Positions 27,986 through 37,759 of a stretch of 64,000 bases of DNA are shown one piece after another. The position numbers were made by a program, and so were the translations under genes. Under the pieces are notes generated by a model. That model did not search any database and had not been told where the DNA came from. It saw nothing but the letters and a program-made list of their open reading frames with translations. How positions within the stretch are numbered: the first letter of the stretch is position 1; each line of letters begins with the position of its first letter. The DNA is from Staphylococcus pettenkoferi (GTDB taxonomy: Bacteria; Bacillota; Bacilli; Staphylococcales; Staphylococcaceae), in the NCBI RefSeq assembly GCF_026659735.1, contig NZ_JANSKK010000013.1:121692-185691 (forward strand). The letters are read 5' to 3'.

Positions 27986-28528
27986 CTAGCGTTCTTTCAA
28001 ATCATCATTCCAACGTGCAGCATGATCTAGGGCGTAGCGGTCGTTATAAATATCACCCGGTCTTTCTGCAGAGCCAATGATGGAGTCTGAAAGTCGTGCA
28101 CCTAAGAACTCTAAGCTATATTCCATCTGTTTCAGGCATGGTTTCCCTTTAACTTGTGGACAGTCGCCACCTACAAGAACGAAACGGAAATCAATCTCAG
28201 CTAATCGTTCTTTAAAATGCGCGTAATCTGGATCTTCGAGCGTCTCTGACCAATGATCAATAAAGGCTTTCAACGAGGCAGAAACACTATACCAATAGAT
28301 TGGCGACGCAAAGATGACGATATCACTCGCTAGCATCTGATCGATGACCTCTTTATAATCATCTTGATAGTCACGAATCTCGCTATCTTCATGTCTGACA
28401 TCTCTCACGGGATCAAAGCGATACTCGGTTAAATCGATCCACGTATGTTCGACGCCTTCCAGCGCTTGTTTCGTCAACGTAGCCGTATTCCCTTCTGGAC
28501 GACTTCCTCCAAATAGTACAGTAATCAT
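27986..28528 (-). CDS. NAD(P)H-dependent flavodoxin-fold oxidoreductase
   Basis: A 180-residue flavodoxin-like reductase. The FMN phosphate loop is GSRPEGNTATL (about 8-18), and the second flavin loop is FASPIYWYSVSASLKAFIDH. Related enzymes reduce quinones or flavins. The ATG at 28528 follows GGGGG at seven bases. A hairpin at 27809-27853 may end its transcript. Confidence 0.82.
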   Translation of the reverse strand: MITVLFGGSRPEGNTATLTKQALEGVEHTWIDLTEYRFDPVRDVRHEDSEIRDYQDDYKEVIDQMLASDIVIFASPIYWYSVSASLKAFIDHWSETLEDPDYAHFKERLAEIDFRFVLVGGDCPQVKGKPCLKQMEYSLEFLGARLSDSIIGSAERPGDIYNDRYALDHAARWNDDLKER

Positions 28529-28681
28529 CACACATCCCCCTTTCTGTATGATCTGCCGTTCTTCTCAGTTTCTATAGTGAACATGCGTAACATCATTCCA
28601 CGCTCATGCATTACCATTTCTTACTCATGAATTAAAAAGAAATACACACGTCCTTCTCATCATCGTGCTCGTTCACGCAAG

Positions 28682-29617
28682 TTATTCTACCGGGAAGAGT
28701 TCATCAATATAGCGAATTTCTTCGTCTGTTAGTTCAACTTCTAACGTCTTCAAGTTATCTACTACTTGAGTCGATTGTTTCGCTCCAGGAATAATAACGT
28801 CAATAGATGGGCGAGTGAGGTAGAACGCAAGTACAATGTGCGCCACATCCACATCATGATTGTCGGCAATCTCCCGTAACTGGTCGACCTTTCGTAAATT
28901 CTCTTTAAAACGCTCACCTTGAAAATCAGGATTTTTCGCACGTAAATCATCAAAGGTACTATTCTCATTGTACTTACCAGCGAGCAAGCCTGAAGCTAAT
29001 GGGAAGTATGGTATAAACGTAATATTATGTTCTGTCGTGTAATCTAAGTAAGCTTCGTTTTGGCGATTGAGTAAGTTGTATTCTAATTGCACAACATCTA
29101 CGTCGCCATTTTTATTCGCTTCTTTCAATAGTTCAAGACTAAAGTTAGAGACACCAATCGCTTTAATCTTGCCTTGATCCTTCAGTTCTTTTAAAGCAGC
29201 TACTGCTTCGTCTTTAGGTGTATCTTCGTCTGGAAAATGAATATAATATAAATCAATGTAATCTTCTTGTAGACGTTCAAGACTATCTTCAACTTGTTGT
29301 TTGAGGAATTCTGGGTCATTTGAATAATGTTCGTTACCCTCGTCATCGAAATAGTGTGCACCTTTCGTCGCTATTGCATAGTCTTCGCGTGGGAATTCTT
29401 TCACCGTTTCACCTACAAGTTCTTCTGAACGTCTTGGTCCATAGATAAAGGCGGTATCGAGTAAATTTAGTCCATTACGAATCGCCGTACGCACGACTTC
29501 CTTGCCTTGTTCTTCATCTAAATTATTATATAAATTGTGACCACCAACCGCGTTCGTTCCTAGGGCGATGGGGTGTACATAAACGTCTGAGTGTCCTAAT
29601 CTTACTTTATCCGTCAT
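28682..29617 (-). CDS. Aldo/keto reductase
   Basis: A 311-residue (alpha/beta)8 NADPH-dependent reductase. The catalytic tetrad is visible as Asp in LLDTAFIYG, Tyr in the same motif, Lys in IATKGAHYF and His in [10 protein letters not shown]. The cofactor site [12 protein letters not shown] lies near the C-terminus. Probably reduces aldehydes or ketones; no specific substrate is indicated. Monocistronic. Confidence 0.9.
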   Translation of the reverse strand: MTDKVRLGHSDVYVHPIALGTNAVGGHNLYNNLDEEQGKEVVRTAIRNGLNLLDTAFIYGPRRSEELVGETVKEFPREDYAIATKGAHYFDDEGNEHYSNDPEFLKQQVEDSLERLQEDYIDLYYIHFPDEDTPKDEAVAALKELKDQGKIKAIGVSNFSLELLKEANKNGDVDVVQLEYNLLNRQNEAYLDYTTEHNITFIPYFPLASGLLAGKYNENSTFDDLRAKNPDFQGERFKENLRKVDQLREIADNHDVDVAHIVLAFYLTRPSIDVIIPGAKQSTQVVDNLKTLEVELTDEEIRYIDELFPVE

Positions 29618-29770
29618 CTTGTCATCTCCTTTAATCTTTGTATTACCTTATTCCACTCTATTTAATCATAGGAAAGCATGTGGGGCATATAGATACCTTA
29701 GTATAGACCAGATTTGAAGTAGTTCTCACTATATCTTTTGTGCTGAACTGACAGTTAACACAGCACAAAA

Positions 29771-29818
29771 AAGCGTGAGACGCATCATTCCTTAGAATGC
29801 TAAGCTATCTTCACGCTA
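29771..29818 (-). terminator. Terminator of the DUF1450 gene
   Basis: On the minus strand AGCGTGAAGA pairs with TCTCACGCT around an inner GCATTC/GAATG(AT)GC stem, then TTTTTTG follows. Confidence 0.75.
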
Positions 29819-29825
29819 CCTCAAC

Positions 29826-30170
29826 TTATGCTTTTGACTTTTTACGTTGTGCTAATTTTTCTTTTAACTTACGATCTTGTTCTTCTTTACGACGTTTACG
29901 TTGTTCATGTCGTTGACGCAAACGCTCTTCCTCTTCTGGGTCACGAGGTTTCTGTAATTGCTTTTCAACTTTCTCCATGAGTTCATCCTCAGAGTGTGCA
30001 GCAAGCGGTCGGTTATTCACAAACGCAAAGGTCTTTCTGCGTCCTGGTCCACAATAAGATTGACAGCCGATGTCAATTTCCGCTTCTGGATCTAACTTTT
30101 TCAGTTTACGTTCAAGTGACTTACAATTCACAGCCTGACAATCATCACAGATCATAAATTTATTTTGCAA
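29826..30170 (-). CDS. DUF1450 protein with basic coiled-coil tail
   Basis: A 114-residue protein. The first ~65 residues are a DUF1450 (YuzB-like) domain with four Cys in CDDCQAVNC and CQSYCGPG, suggesting a metal or redox site. The last ~45 are a highly charged helix rich in R, K and E. The start is taken as TTG 30170 because GAGGTGAG (30175-30182) lies seven bases before it; longer frames have no good site. Function unknown. Confidence 0.8.
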   Translation of the reverse strand: MQNKFMICDDCQAVNCKSLERKLKKLDPEAEIDIGCQSYCGPGRRKTFAFVNNRPLAAHSEDELMEKVEKQLQKPRDPEEEERLRQRHEQRKRRKEEQDRKLKEKLAQRKKSKA

Positions 30171-30469
30171 ACGTCTCACCTCATTCCCATTTAAACTCAT
30201 CGCCGTTATATGCATGTCCATCATAATACCAAACGCTGCGTTATGCTACTCCTACAACTCATACTTCTAGTAAAATGCGCCCATGTATATACCGCTCTTT
30301 CACCTTTTACAAAAATACAGACTACAAAATTAAAATCCAGGTCGTTAACGTAACACCTTAATGCTAAGGCACTAACGCACACTGGATAAGGAATCAAATC
30401 ATATACCTCCAACCATAGCGCGGATTGAAGCTACATCATTTGATTGTAATCATATTCAAACAAATCATC

Positions 30470-31546
30470 TTATTGACCATGATAAATATTAAATTCTAAC
30501 GGTTTCACGCCGTTTTGAAGCCATTCGTCATAAATCGCTTGTTTATCGCACTCATTATTGATAATCGTAATCCCACAGTCACCGCCACCAGCACCAGACG
30601 TTTTCGAAGCACCGCCATGTTTTTCACCCACTTCACAAAGCGTCTTCAACGTTGGTGTTTCGATATCAACTGTCGCTTCGGCATCCATTTGTTGGATGAT
30701 CGTACGGTTGAGACGCACCATTTGTTGCACGCCTTTCAAGTGGTTCGTCTTAAATGCATGAATTAATTTCTCTACACATGCATGAGATTGTTCGAGAAAG
30801 CGACCATAGAAAGAAGGGTCGGATTTCAAGCGTTTCACTTCACTCACTAAATGCGGTGAGGACGCCGGCGAACCTGTCCAACCGATGAGAATTTCCATGT
30901 TCTCTGGCGCTTGTAACGGTTCAATATGCAACCCTGGCCAGTTCTTCTTCAACACTTCATTCACTGACGTTTCTTCGATTTGTTGTTTCACCCACTCGTG
31001 ATCGAAAGTACTATAAGCGAGCCAACCTGTATAAACGCTTACCGCAATGTCACCACATGAACTCAAACTTTGTAACTTCATATTCGCAATCACGGCTAAT
31101 TTATATATAAACAAGTTGGATAAATTGAGTTGATAGAATTCATTCAGCGCTTTTACTACTGAAACAAGCACAGCCGCACTAGAACCTAGACCATACTTAT
31201 GACCAGAAGCATCGTCCAAATTACTGTCGATAGTTAAGTGGAAATGCTTTAATTCCATACCTTTACTACGTGCGTATTGCTCAAAGACCTCGATGGCTGT
31301 AATGACATACTTTAATTGTTTAGCCGCATGTAAGTCCGAGACGACGATTTGATCTTCATTTCTTTTAAAATTAACGGGTTCGTGATGTAACGCTTTGGAG
31401 TGGATAGACCCTTGTGCCACTTCCGAATCCTCAATTGTTGCAGTGACAAAGCGGTCTACAGCTATCAATATAGACTTGTACCCAGGTTCAGTGACTGCAT
31501 ATTCTCCTGCAATATACAATTTACCTGGCGCTTTCGTTTCAATCAT
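30470..31546 (-). CDS. mvaK2: Phosphomevalonate kinase
   Basis: A 358-residue GHMP kinase that phosphorylates 5-phosphomevalonate. The start APGKLYIAGEYAVTEPGY, the ATP loop YGLGSSAAVL and the C-terminal motif KTSGAGGGDCG are diagnostic. It is the last gene of the mevalonate operon, 12 bases after mvaD. The pathway supplies isopentenyl diphosphate for undecaprenyl phosphate and menaquinone. Confidence 0.97.
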   Translation of the reverse strand: MIETKAPGKLYIAGEYAVTEPGYKSILIAVDRFVTATIEDSEVAQGSIHSKALHHEPVNFKRNEDQIVVSDLHAAKQLKYVITAIEVFEQYARSKGMELKHFHLTIDSNLDDASGHKYGLGSSAAVLVSVVKALNEFYQLNLSNLFIYKLAVIANMKLQSLSSCGDIAVSVYTGWLAYSTFDHEWVKQQIEETSVNEVLKKNWPGLHIEPLQAPENMEILIGWTGSPASSPHLVSEVKRLKSDPSFYGRFLEQSHACVEKLIHAFKTNHLKGVQQMVRLNRTIIQQMDAEATVDIETPTLKTLCEVGEKHGGASKTSGAGGGDCGITIINNECDKQAIYDEWLQNGVKPLEFNIYHGQ

Positions 31547-31558
31547 GATATCTCTTCC

Positions 31559-32542
31559 TTACTCAATAATTTCCACACCCGAACGTGTAATATCGCTCGT
31601 AATAATCTTTTCTTTATCGAAATGTTGATGTAACGCGTCGACTACGGCTTCAACATTGTCCTTCTCCACTAGAATCTTAACATTCGGACCTGCGTCCATC
31701 GTGAAGTAACACAAATGACCTTGTTCACGACATTCGTGCACTACTTGCATCGCTTGATAACTTTCCGGAACTAAATACGTAAACGGCGGCTCTGCACCGA
31801 GGTTCGTCGCATGCATACGCAAACCATTAGCTTCAATCACTTCACCTAAATGTTTGAAGTCTTTGTTAGCAATCGCTTGTTTAACTTCAGCAATGTCCTC
31901 ATCAACATGATCAAGCCAATACTGGTAAAAACGTGAGGTTTGTCGTGTCAATGACATGCCTGCACGGCTCGAAACGCTCTTCGATTGATCGTTAATTACC
32001 ACGAAAATCATCGCTAAGTCATCTTCCCAACGATCCGTTTCTACAGGGTGGCTATATGAAGTCTGGTCGTCTGTGCCCTTTTCCCACTCAACGAAACCAC
32101 CAAAGATGCTACGGGAGGCCGACCCTGAGCCACGACGCGCAAGCCGTGACAAATCTTTCGGAGACAACTGAAGGTGTAACGCCTCATCACAAGCGGCTGC
32201 TAATGCTGCGTAAGCACTCGCAGAAGATGCGAGTCCAGCTGCGGTCGGCACGAAGTTCTCACTTTCGATGAGCGCATAATCTGATGTTTGGCCTTTCTCA
32301 CGTACAATATCCATAAAACGTCGAATCTTAGCACTTTCCTTGTCGCTCACTTCTTCGCCGTTTAAGATCAACACATCTCGATCATACGTTTCACTGAACG
32401 TCACTTTCGTTTCTGTATAGAAACGATCCAACGCAACAGACAGACTATTATTCATCGGGATAATCTCTTCTTCGTTCGCTTTACCCCAGTATTTAATTAA
32501 CGCAATATTTGTATGAGCTCGTGCTTTCCCGCTTGTAGCCAC
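31559..32542 (-). CDS. mvaD: Diphosphomevalonate decarboxylase
   Basis: A 327-residue GHMP-superfamily enzyme converting mevalonate 5-diphosphate into isopentenyl diphosphate. Visible are the substrate segment ALIKYWGKANEE (about 13-24), the ATP loop PTAAGLASSASAYAAL (about 100-115) and FTMDAGPNVKIL near the C-terminus. It lies between mvaK1 (3-base gap) and mvaK2. Confidence 0.97.
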   Translation of the reverse strand: MATSGKARAHTNIALIKYWGKANEEEIIPMNNSLSVALDRFYTETKVTFSETYDRDVLILNGEEVSDKESAKIRRFMDIVREKGQTSDYALIESENFVPTAAGLASSASAYAALAAACDEALHLQLSPKDLSRLARRGSGSASRSIFGGFVEWEKGTDDQTSYSHPVETDRWEDDLAMIFVVINDQSKSVSSRAGMSLTRQTSRFYQYWLDHVDEDIAEVKQAIANKDFKHLGEVIEANGLRMHATNLGAEPPFTYLVPESYQAMQVVHECREQGHLCYFTMDAGPNVKILVEKDNVEAVVDALHQHFDKEKIITSDITRSGVEIIE

Positions 32543-32545
32543 GTT

Positions 32546-33469
32546 CTAACCTCCTAAGTACTCAATCCATGTGTGATGCGCGCCTAAATGTTCTGCACAC
32601 TCAGCAATCTTGTCTGCAGTTTCTTTATCCTCAGCTAAGACAATCATACTACCACCACGGCCGCCACCTGTTAATTTACCAGCTGTAGCACCATGTTGAT
32701 GGCTCGCTTCTAAGAGCATCTCAATCTTGTCATGACTGACTGTTAATTCACGCAAATGCTTCTGACTTTCATTAAAGACATTTGCTAGTTTATGGAAATC
32801 ATGTTGTTCAATCGCTTCCGATGCTTGATATGTAAGTTCGCCTAAACGTTCAACACAAGCCATGTAATGTGCGTCTGACTCACACAAACGGTGGACATCT
32901 TCAACCGCTTGCTTCGTTGAACCTTGAATACCTGTATCGATCACTACCATATAGGCATGGATATCTAACGGCTTCAATTTCTCAACCTTACCCTGTTTAA
33001 ACCAGACAGGTTGATTTGAAACGATCGTTTGCGTATCAATGCCACTCGGTTTACCATGCGCAATACGCTCAGCCCAGTTCGCTTCTTCAATCAGCTGTTC
33101 GTCCGATAATGGACGTTCTAAATAATCGTAACTTGCCCGCACGAAAGCAACCGCCATCGCTGCGCTAGAACCTAACCCGCGTGATGGTGGCAAGTTTGTC
33201 TCAAAGACGACATGTATCGGATTATCGATATGATATTTCTCAATGAAACGTGTTACTACAGCTTTAATGTGTTCCGGAGCATAGTCTAAATCGCCCTCGT
33301 AAACATCGCTCGTAATACTTGAAGCGTGACTTTCATCTAAAGCAGTGATTGATGCTTTCACTCGCCCAGTAGTGAAAGGTATCGCTATGGCCGGCTGACC
33401 AAATGTCACCGCGTGTTCACCTATAAGTATTACCTTTCCATTCGCTTCCCCAATTCCATGTTGAGTCAT
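32546..33469 (-). CDS. mvaK1: Mevalonate kinase
   Basis: A 307-residue GHMP kinase catalysing the first phosphorylation of mevalonate. The start GKVILIGEHAVTFGQPAIA, the ATP loop PPSRGLGSSAAMAVAF (about 92-107) and KLTGGGRGGSMI near residue 265 identify it. First gene of the mevalonate operon; its upstream gap of 670 bases contains possible promoters and a long leader. Confidence 0.97.
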   Translation of the reverse strand: MTQHGIGEANGKVILIGEHAVTFGQPAIAIPFTTGRVKASITALDESHASSITSDVYEGDLDYAPEHIKAVVTRFIEKYHIDNPIHVVFETNLPPSRGLGSSAAMAVAFVRASYDYLERPLSDEQLIEEANWAERIAHGKPSGIDTQTIVSNQPVWFKQGKVEKLKPLDIHAYMVVIDTGIQGSTKQAVEDVHRLCESDAHYMACVERLGELTYQASEAIEQHDFHKLANVFNESQKHLRELTVSHDKIEMLLEASHQHGATAGKLTGGGRGGSMIVLAEDKETADKIAECAEHLGAHHTWIEYLGG

Positions 33470-34097
33470 AATTTATCACCTTTAATTTTAACAGTTAAAT
33501 ACGCATTCTATCTGCACAATGCTCACGATTAATATAGCGATTCAAGCCTGTCTCTCTGCCCGGACTCTCGTTAAAAGTGAGCGTTCAATCTCGATGTTCA
33601 AAGTCAATCTGTCACGATTGAATCGACGAGTTATGTGGGTGCTTCATCTTCAATCGGCATGCAACATTAACGTCACTCTCATTATACCCACACCTGTGAC
33701 GTTATCTGTCGTACAAACATGTCGATGAAGCGAGCAAAAAAATTTCTCAAATGAAACTTAAGTATTTCACAAATTCGTGATAATTATATCAGTCTTAAGA
33801 CTCAATTACCCGACTTCGACACACTTTTACTCATATTTTCTCAAATAAATTTGAGACCAGCTACTAATTATATAGATTACGTTCTTATTATAAAACGCGA
33901 GACGTATATAATCAAAGCGTAAAATTAAAAAGAAGTAAAATTGATGTCCCACTTCTCAATATCCGTAGTTATGTTATCACAAAGCCTACCTTCAAAGCGA
34001 CCGCTCACCTTATCATCTGAGCGTTTATCATTTGCGCGGTAGATATCTGAATTCGAAATCGCGCTTCGCCTCTCTCACTCGAGTTATCCTCGCACTT
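33470..34097. other. Long leader/promoter region upstream of mvaK1
   Basis: About 630 bases without a convincing gene. On the minus strand there is a good promoter (33887-33915) and, closer in, a perfect TATAAT at 33681-33686 without a good -35. If the distal promoter is used, the mvaK1 mRNA has a leader of about 400 bases containing several small hairpins and a run of seven T at 33740-33746. No known riboswitch or T-box pattern was recognised. Confidence 0.5.
33887..33915 (-). promoter_or_regulatory. Sigma-A-type promoter reading toward mvaK1
   Basis: On the minus strand TTGATT (33910-33915), a 17-base spacer and TATAAT (33887-33892). Predicted start near 33880, about 410 bases before the mvaK1 ATG. 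Confidence 0.55.
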
Positions 34098-34132
34098 AAA
34101 AGCCCCTCCAAAGCGACTCACTTTGAAGGGGC
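34098..34132 (-). terminator. Terminator after lipL
   Basis: On the minus strand GCCCCTTCAAAG (34121-34132) pairs with CTTTGGAGGGGC (34102-34113) around TGAGTCG, followed by TTTTAAG. It ends the pta-lipL transcript. Confidence 0.85.
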
Positions 34133-34139
34133 AAACAAC

Positions 34140-34973
34140 TTAAACACGTCGATTAATCTTCTCATTGCGTTGAAGCATTTTATCAAAATAACCATCATAA
34201 CGATGCCACTCGTCTTCAGTGATAGGATCCATGTTTAATGTACTGCCTAAATCTTTCAACGCATAAAGCAATTTGAACATGACATCTTGAACGGTCATCT
34301 CATGTTGGAAGAGTTCTTCAAGTGACGCCATGCAACTCGGCCACACATCTGGATATGTGAACTTCGTCGTGGCTCCTTGCAATGCTCGATTATAGAACTC
34401 ACGCATCATCGCTGCACGCTCGCTACCTGAACCTTCCACACATAAATAAACTTGAACGGCAATACCTCCACGCACGCGACGTTGAGATATACCTGCGAAC
34501 TTCTGTCCATTGATACTGAGGTCAAATTTACCAGGACAGTAGGAATGGGTGATCTCACGTGTTTCAATTTCGACGTCTTCATCTTCAAACATTTTACTGA
34601 CCAATAAATACATCACTGTAAATGCTTCATCAATCGTCGTTTCGGTCTTACCTTTGAAGATGAGTGAAATGTTTAACACGCCTTGATCAAGCACCACGCC
34701 TAAACCGCCTGAATTGCGCACTATCGCGTTGAAACCTTGCTCGTCCGTCAAGTAACGAATCCCATCATTCAGAAACGGCAAACGCGAATCATGGATACCT
34801 AAGATGACAGTATGTTGATGGACCCAAGTACGAACCACGTTGCAAGATAGGTCCTTACCGACACTTTCTGATAAGGTGTCATCAAACGCAAAGGACTGCA
34901 TGGGCGCTAAACCTGTTGAGTGATCGACGTAACGCCATTCAATCCCACTGAAATACTTACTCGTTAAATCCAT
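34140..34973 (-). CDS. lipL: Octanoyl-[GcvH]:protein N-octanoyltransferase
   Basis: A 277-residue protein of the lipoate ligase/BPL superfamily. The expected catalytic Cys is in SYCPGKFDLSINGQKFAG (Cys146), and the acyl-binding region is RNSGGLGVVLDQG. In B. subtilis and S. aureus LipL moves octanoyl or lipoyl groups from GcvH to E2 subunits. The start ATG at 34973 overlaps the pta stop (TAATG), so it is translationally coupled to pta; longer upstream frames would run inside pta. Confidence 0.88.
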   Translation of the reverse strand: MDLTSKYFSGIEWRYVDHSTGLAPMQSFAFDDTLSESVGKDLSCNVVRTWVHQHTVILGIHDSRLPFLNDGIRYLTDEQGFNAIVRNSGGLGVVLDQGVLNISLIFKGKTETTIDEAFTVMYLLVSKMFEDEDVEIETREITHSYCPGKFDLSINGQKFAGISQRRVRGGIAVQVYLCVEGSGSERAAMMREFYNRALQGATTKFTYPDVWPSCMASLEELFQHEMTVQDVMFKLLYALKDLGSTLNMDPITEDEWHRYDGYFDKMLQRNEKINRRV

Positions 34974-35959
34974 TATTGTAACGCTTGCGCTGCAGTAATG
35001 ATGGATAAGTTGTAAACGTCTTCTGTAGAGCAACCACGTGATAAGTCATTCACAGGTGAGTTAAGACCTTGAAGTACCGGTCCAACTGCATCATAGCCAC
35101 CAAGACGTTGTGCAATCTTGTAGCCGATGTTACCTGCTTCTAAGCTTGGAAATACGAAGACGTTCGCATCACCTTGTAACTTCGCATCTGGCGCTTTCTT
35201 TTTAGCAACTTCCGGCATGATCACTGCGTCGAATTGGAATTCTCCATCAATCACAACGTCATCCATTTGTTCTGAAGCGATCTTCTCTTGAGCCATTTGA
35301 ACGGCTGTAGATACTTTCTCTACATCATCAGATTTCGCTGAACCCTTCGTAGAGAAGCTCAACATAGCGATACGTGGTTCCATACCGAATGATTTCGCAG
35401 ATTTCGCACTTTCAACTGCGATTTCAGCTAAATCTGGTGCTTCTAAAGTTGGGTTGATGGCACAATCACCGAAGATGTATTGTTTGTCATCTTTAATCAT
35501 GAAGAAGATACCAGACGTCTTAGACACGCCTTCTTTCGTCTTGATGATTTGTAATGCTGGTCTTACTGTGTCGCCTGTTGAATGCGCAGCACCACTTACG
35601 AGACCTTCTGCTTTGCCTGTATACACGAGCATTGTGCCGAAGTAGTTCACGTCTTTCAATTGTTCTTTCGCATCTTCTTCAGTCGCTTTACCTTTACGAC
35701 GTTCAACGAATGCAGCCACGAGCTCATCTTTCAATTCACTGTTCTCTGGGTCAATCAGTTCGATATCTGAAATATCCAAACCTTTATCGTCTGCTAGCGC
35801 TTGTACTTTCTCTTTATTTCCTAATAGGATTGGTGATACATAGTCTGTCTTGTGTAACTGTGTTGCGGCTGTAAGTACACGTTCGTCTTCCCCCTCAGGT
35901 AAGACAATCTTGATATTCTTTCCTGATAGCTTATCTTGTAACACATTTAATAAAGTCAT
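34973..35959 (-). CDS. pta: Phosphate acetyltransferase
   Basis: A 328-residue Pta (EutD type) interconverting acetyl-CoA and acetyl phosphate, part of overflow acetate metabolism. Family segments include VLPEGEDERVLTAA near the start, GLVSGAAHSTGDTVRPALQI near 135 and DGEFQFDAVIMPEVA near 245. Upstream partner of lipL with overlapping codons. Confidence 0.97.
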   Translation of the reverse strand: MTLLNVLQDKLSGKNIKIVLPEGEDERVLTAATQLHKTDYVSPILLGNKEKVQALADDKGLDISDIELIDPENSELKDELVAAFVERRKGKATEEDAKEQLKDVNYFGTMLVYTGKAEGLVSGAAHSTGDTVRPALQIIKTKEGVSKTSGIFFMIKDDKQYIFGDCAINPTLEAPDLAEIAVESAKSAKSFGMEPRIAMLSFSTKGSAKSDDVEKVSTAVQMAQEKIASEQMDDVVIDGEFQFDAVIMPEVAKKKAPDAKLQGDANVFVFPSLEAGNIGYKIAQRLGGYDAVGPVLQGLNSPVNDLSRGCSTEDVYNLSIITAAQALQ

Positions 35960-36153
35960 GGTATGTCCCCCTTAGTGAATCTTCACATATTTATCTTTAG
36001 TTTCTATTATACGCAAGATATTTTTAAAATGCTATTATCCTTTGAAGTTCATATAATCGTCAGAATTAAGCCGAACTATTGTTTATGAAAGCGCCATAAT
36101 ATGTGATAAAATTTGTAAGTGAAACGATAACTTGATTAAAGGAGTGATCATCT

Positions 36154-36903
36154 ATGCCACAAGCACCAGAAACATTAGATGGTTGGTATAGCTTACACTT
36201 ATTCTACGCGGTAGATTGGACGACTTTCCGTCTCTTATCTGAAGACGATCGTAACGCGTTAATTGACGAATTGCGTTCATTCTTAGCCAAACATGAATCT
36301 GCAAGAGAAAACAATGCGGGAGATCACGCATTTTACAATATTACAGGTCAAAAAGCTGACATCTTACTATGGGTACTTCGTCCAGAAATGAAAGATCTCA
36401 ACACAGTAGAGAATGAATTCAACAAATTGAAGATTACGGACTATCTCATTCCTACGTACTCTTATGTATCTGTCATCGAATTAGGTAACTACTTACACAC
36501 TAATCCAGATGAAGATCCATATGAGAACCCACACATCAAACCACGTCTTTATCCTGAATTACCACATGCAGAATACATTTGTTTCTACCCAATGGATAAA
36601 CGTCGTAACGAAACGTACAACTGGTATATGTTACCAATGGAGAAACGTTCAGAGCTAATGTATGCGCACGGTAAGATTGGCCGTAGCTATGCTGGTAAGA
36701 TTAAACAATTTATCACAGGCTCTATCGGTTTCGACGATCACGAATGGGGCGTAACACTCTTCGCAGACGACCCACTTCAATTCAAGAAGATTGTTTACGA
36801 TATGCGCTTTGACGAAACAACTGCACGTTATGGTGACTTTGGCAGTTTCTTCGTAGGCCATATCGTTGAGAAAGAAGATTTACAAGATTTCTTATCTATT
36901 TAA
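36154..36903 (+). CDS. hemQ: Coproheme decarboxylase HemQ
   Basis: A 249-residue chlorite-dismutase-family enzyme that decarboxylates coproheme III to haem b in the Gram-positive pathway. Tyr145 lies in [10 protein letters not shown], and the proximal His172 is in YAHGKIGR, matching the S. aureus residues in number within two. AAAGGAGTG precedes the ATG. Transcribed alone, divergent from pta, with a strong terminator. Confidence 0.96.
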   Translation: MPQAPETLDGWYSLHLFYAVDWTTFRLLSEDDRNALIDELRSFLAKHESARENNAGDHAFYNITGQKADILLWVLRPEMKDLNTVENEFNKLKITDYLIPTYSYVSVIELGNYLHTNPDEDPYENPHIKPRLYPELPHAEYICFYPMDKRRNETYNWYMLPMEKRSELMYAHGKIGRSYAGKIKQFITGSIGFDDHEWGVTLFADDPLQFKKIVYDMRFDETTARYGDFGSFFVGHIVEKEDLQDFLSI

Positions 36904-36927
36904 AGTTGAATAAGAGAATATATGACG

Positions 36928-36964
36928 AAAGCTCAAGGTAATCGGTCGCCTTGAGCTTTTTCTG
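36928..36964 (+). terminator. hemQ terminator
   Basis: AAAGCTCAAGG (36928-36938) pairs with CCTTGAGCTTT (36949-36959), then TTCTG follows the T-run. Confidence 0.85.
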
Positions 36965-37060
36965 TGATTTAGGTCTATCTGGATATGGGTAAAATGTGAG
37001 GAATTCGCGCTGTTGAAATGATGATCATTTGCGAATCCCCTTCAATTCCTATCATAATAG

Positions 37061-37185
37061 TCAAAAAAGTGGCGTACTTCTTAGTCGAAATACGCCACTT
37101 CGTAGTGTTTGGGAGAACTTTATCCACTACTAATTCATAGATTAACTGCCTTATATTGTCGCTACCCAATATGCTTGAACAGTTA
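37061..37185 (-). ncRNA. Candidate small RNA next to hemQ (RsaA position)
   Basis: On the minus strand a promoter-like pair (TTGAAA at 37214-37219, 16 bases, TATAGT at 37192-37197) and a near sigma-B pair (GTTAAC-N14-GGGTAG, 37162-37187) precede an RNA with two hairpins. The first is GTAGTG/CACTAC (37125-37130 with 37102-37107), with a loop holding TTCTCCC. The second is AAGTGGCGTA/TACGCCACTT (37091-37100 with 37067-37076) with T6 after it. C-rich UCCC loops are typical of staphylococcal Rsa RNAs. From memory RsaA lies beside hemQ in S. aureus; identity is not proven. Confidence 0.6.
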
Positions 37186-37437
37186 ACTAGTACTATAATA
37201 ACCATTCTAAAATTTTCAAAACATTTTTAATCTAAATATTAGTGTAATAATACCTTTATATTAATCGTATTCACATCTATAATAAAGTTGTCCTACAACT
37301 TAATGACATTTGACTAAAACGTGTTACAATAAGTGTACTTTAAATAACTCTGCTTAATTAAGCGTCTGATAGGAATAAAGGATCTATTTAAAACTTCCTC
37401 CTACAAAAACAAATAAATTACTAACCAAAGAAGACAC

Positions 37438-37473
37438 TATACTTTAACTTTATTTATTGTGAGTTAAAGTATA
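37438..37473. repeat. Perfect 12-bp inverted repeat
   Basis: TATACTTTAACT (37438-37449) and AGTTAAAGTATA (37462-37473) around a 12-base centre. No T-run follows on either strand, so it is more likely a binding site or leader structure than a terminator. Confidence 0.5.
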
Positions 37474-37759
37474 AGAAATCCTTAAATACATTAAGTTTTC
37501 TTTAAAAAACGAATATAAGCTACATTATTTATTCATAATTTGAAAGCTTATTTTAGATTAATTTTGTTGAAATTAAGCAGTTATATTTATTTAAGTAAAT
37601 GTAAGGATTCACAATAATCTTAACTATTTTATATTTAGCTAACTTCTTCATTAATGACATCTAAAAATTATTTTCAAATCAAGTAATGGCATTGCGCTTA
37701 ATTCATCGAGATTTTAGCTATAATAATTTAATCAATCAATACTAACACTGGTGATAAGA

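Larger units (their letters stand above)
36965..37759. other. AT-rich intergenic region with small-RNA and inverted-repeat signals
   Basis: Nearly 800 bases without a protein gene. It contains a candidate minus-strand small RNA (37061-37185), a sigma-B-like motif on the plus strand (GATTTA 36966-36971, 15 bases, GGGTAA 36987-36992) and a perfect 12-bp inverted repeat at 37438-37473. The remainder is AT-rich and I see nothing more in it. Confidence 0.5.

Noticed and set aside
33519..33728. 69-codon plus-strand frame in the mvaK1 leader
   Set aside because: No ribosome binding site and no protein-like composition; the region is better explained as a minus-strand leader.
36975..37205. 76-codon minus-strand frame
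   Set aside because: It spans the candidate small RNA and reads through that RNA's strong terminator; no ribosome binding site.
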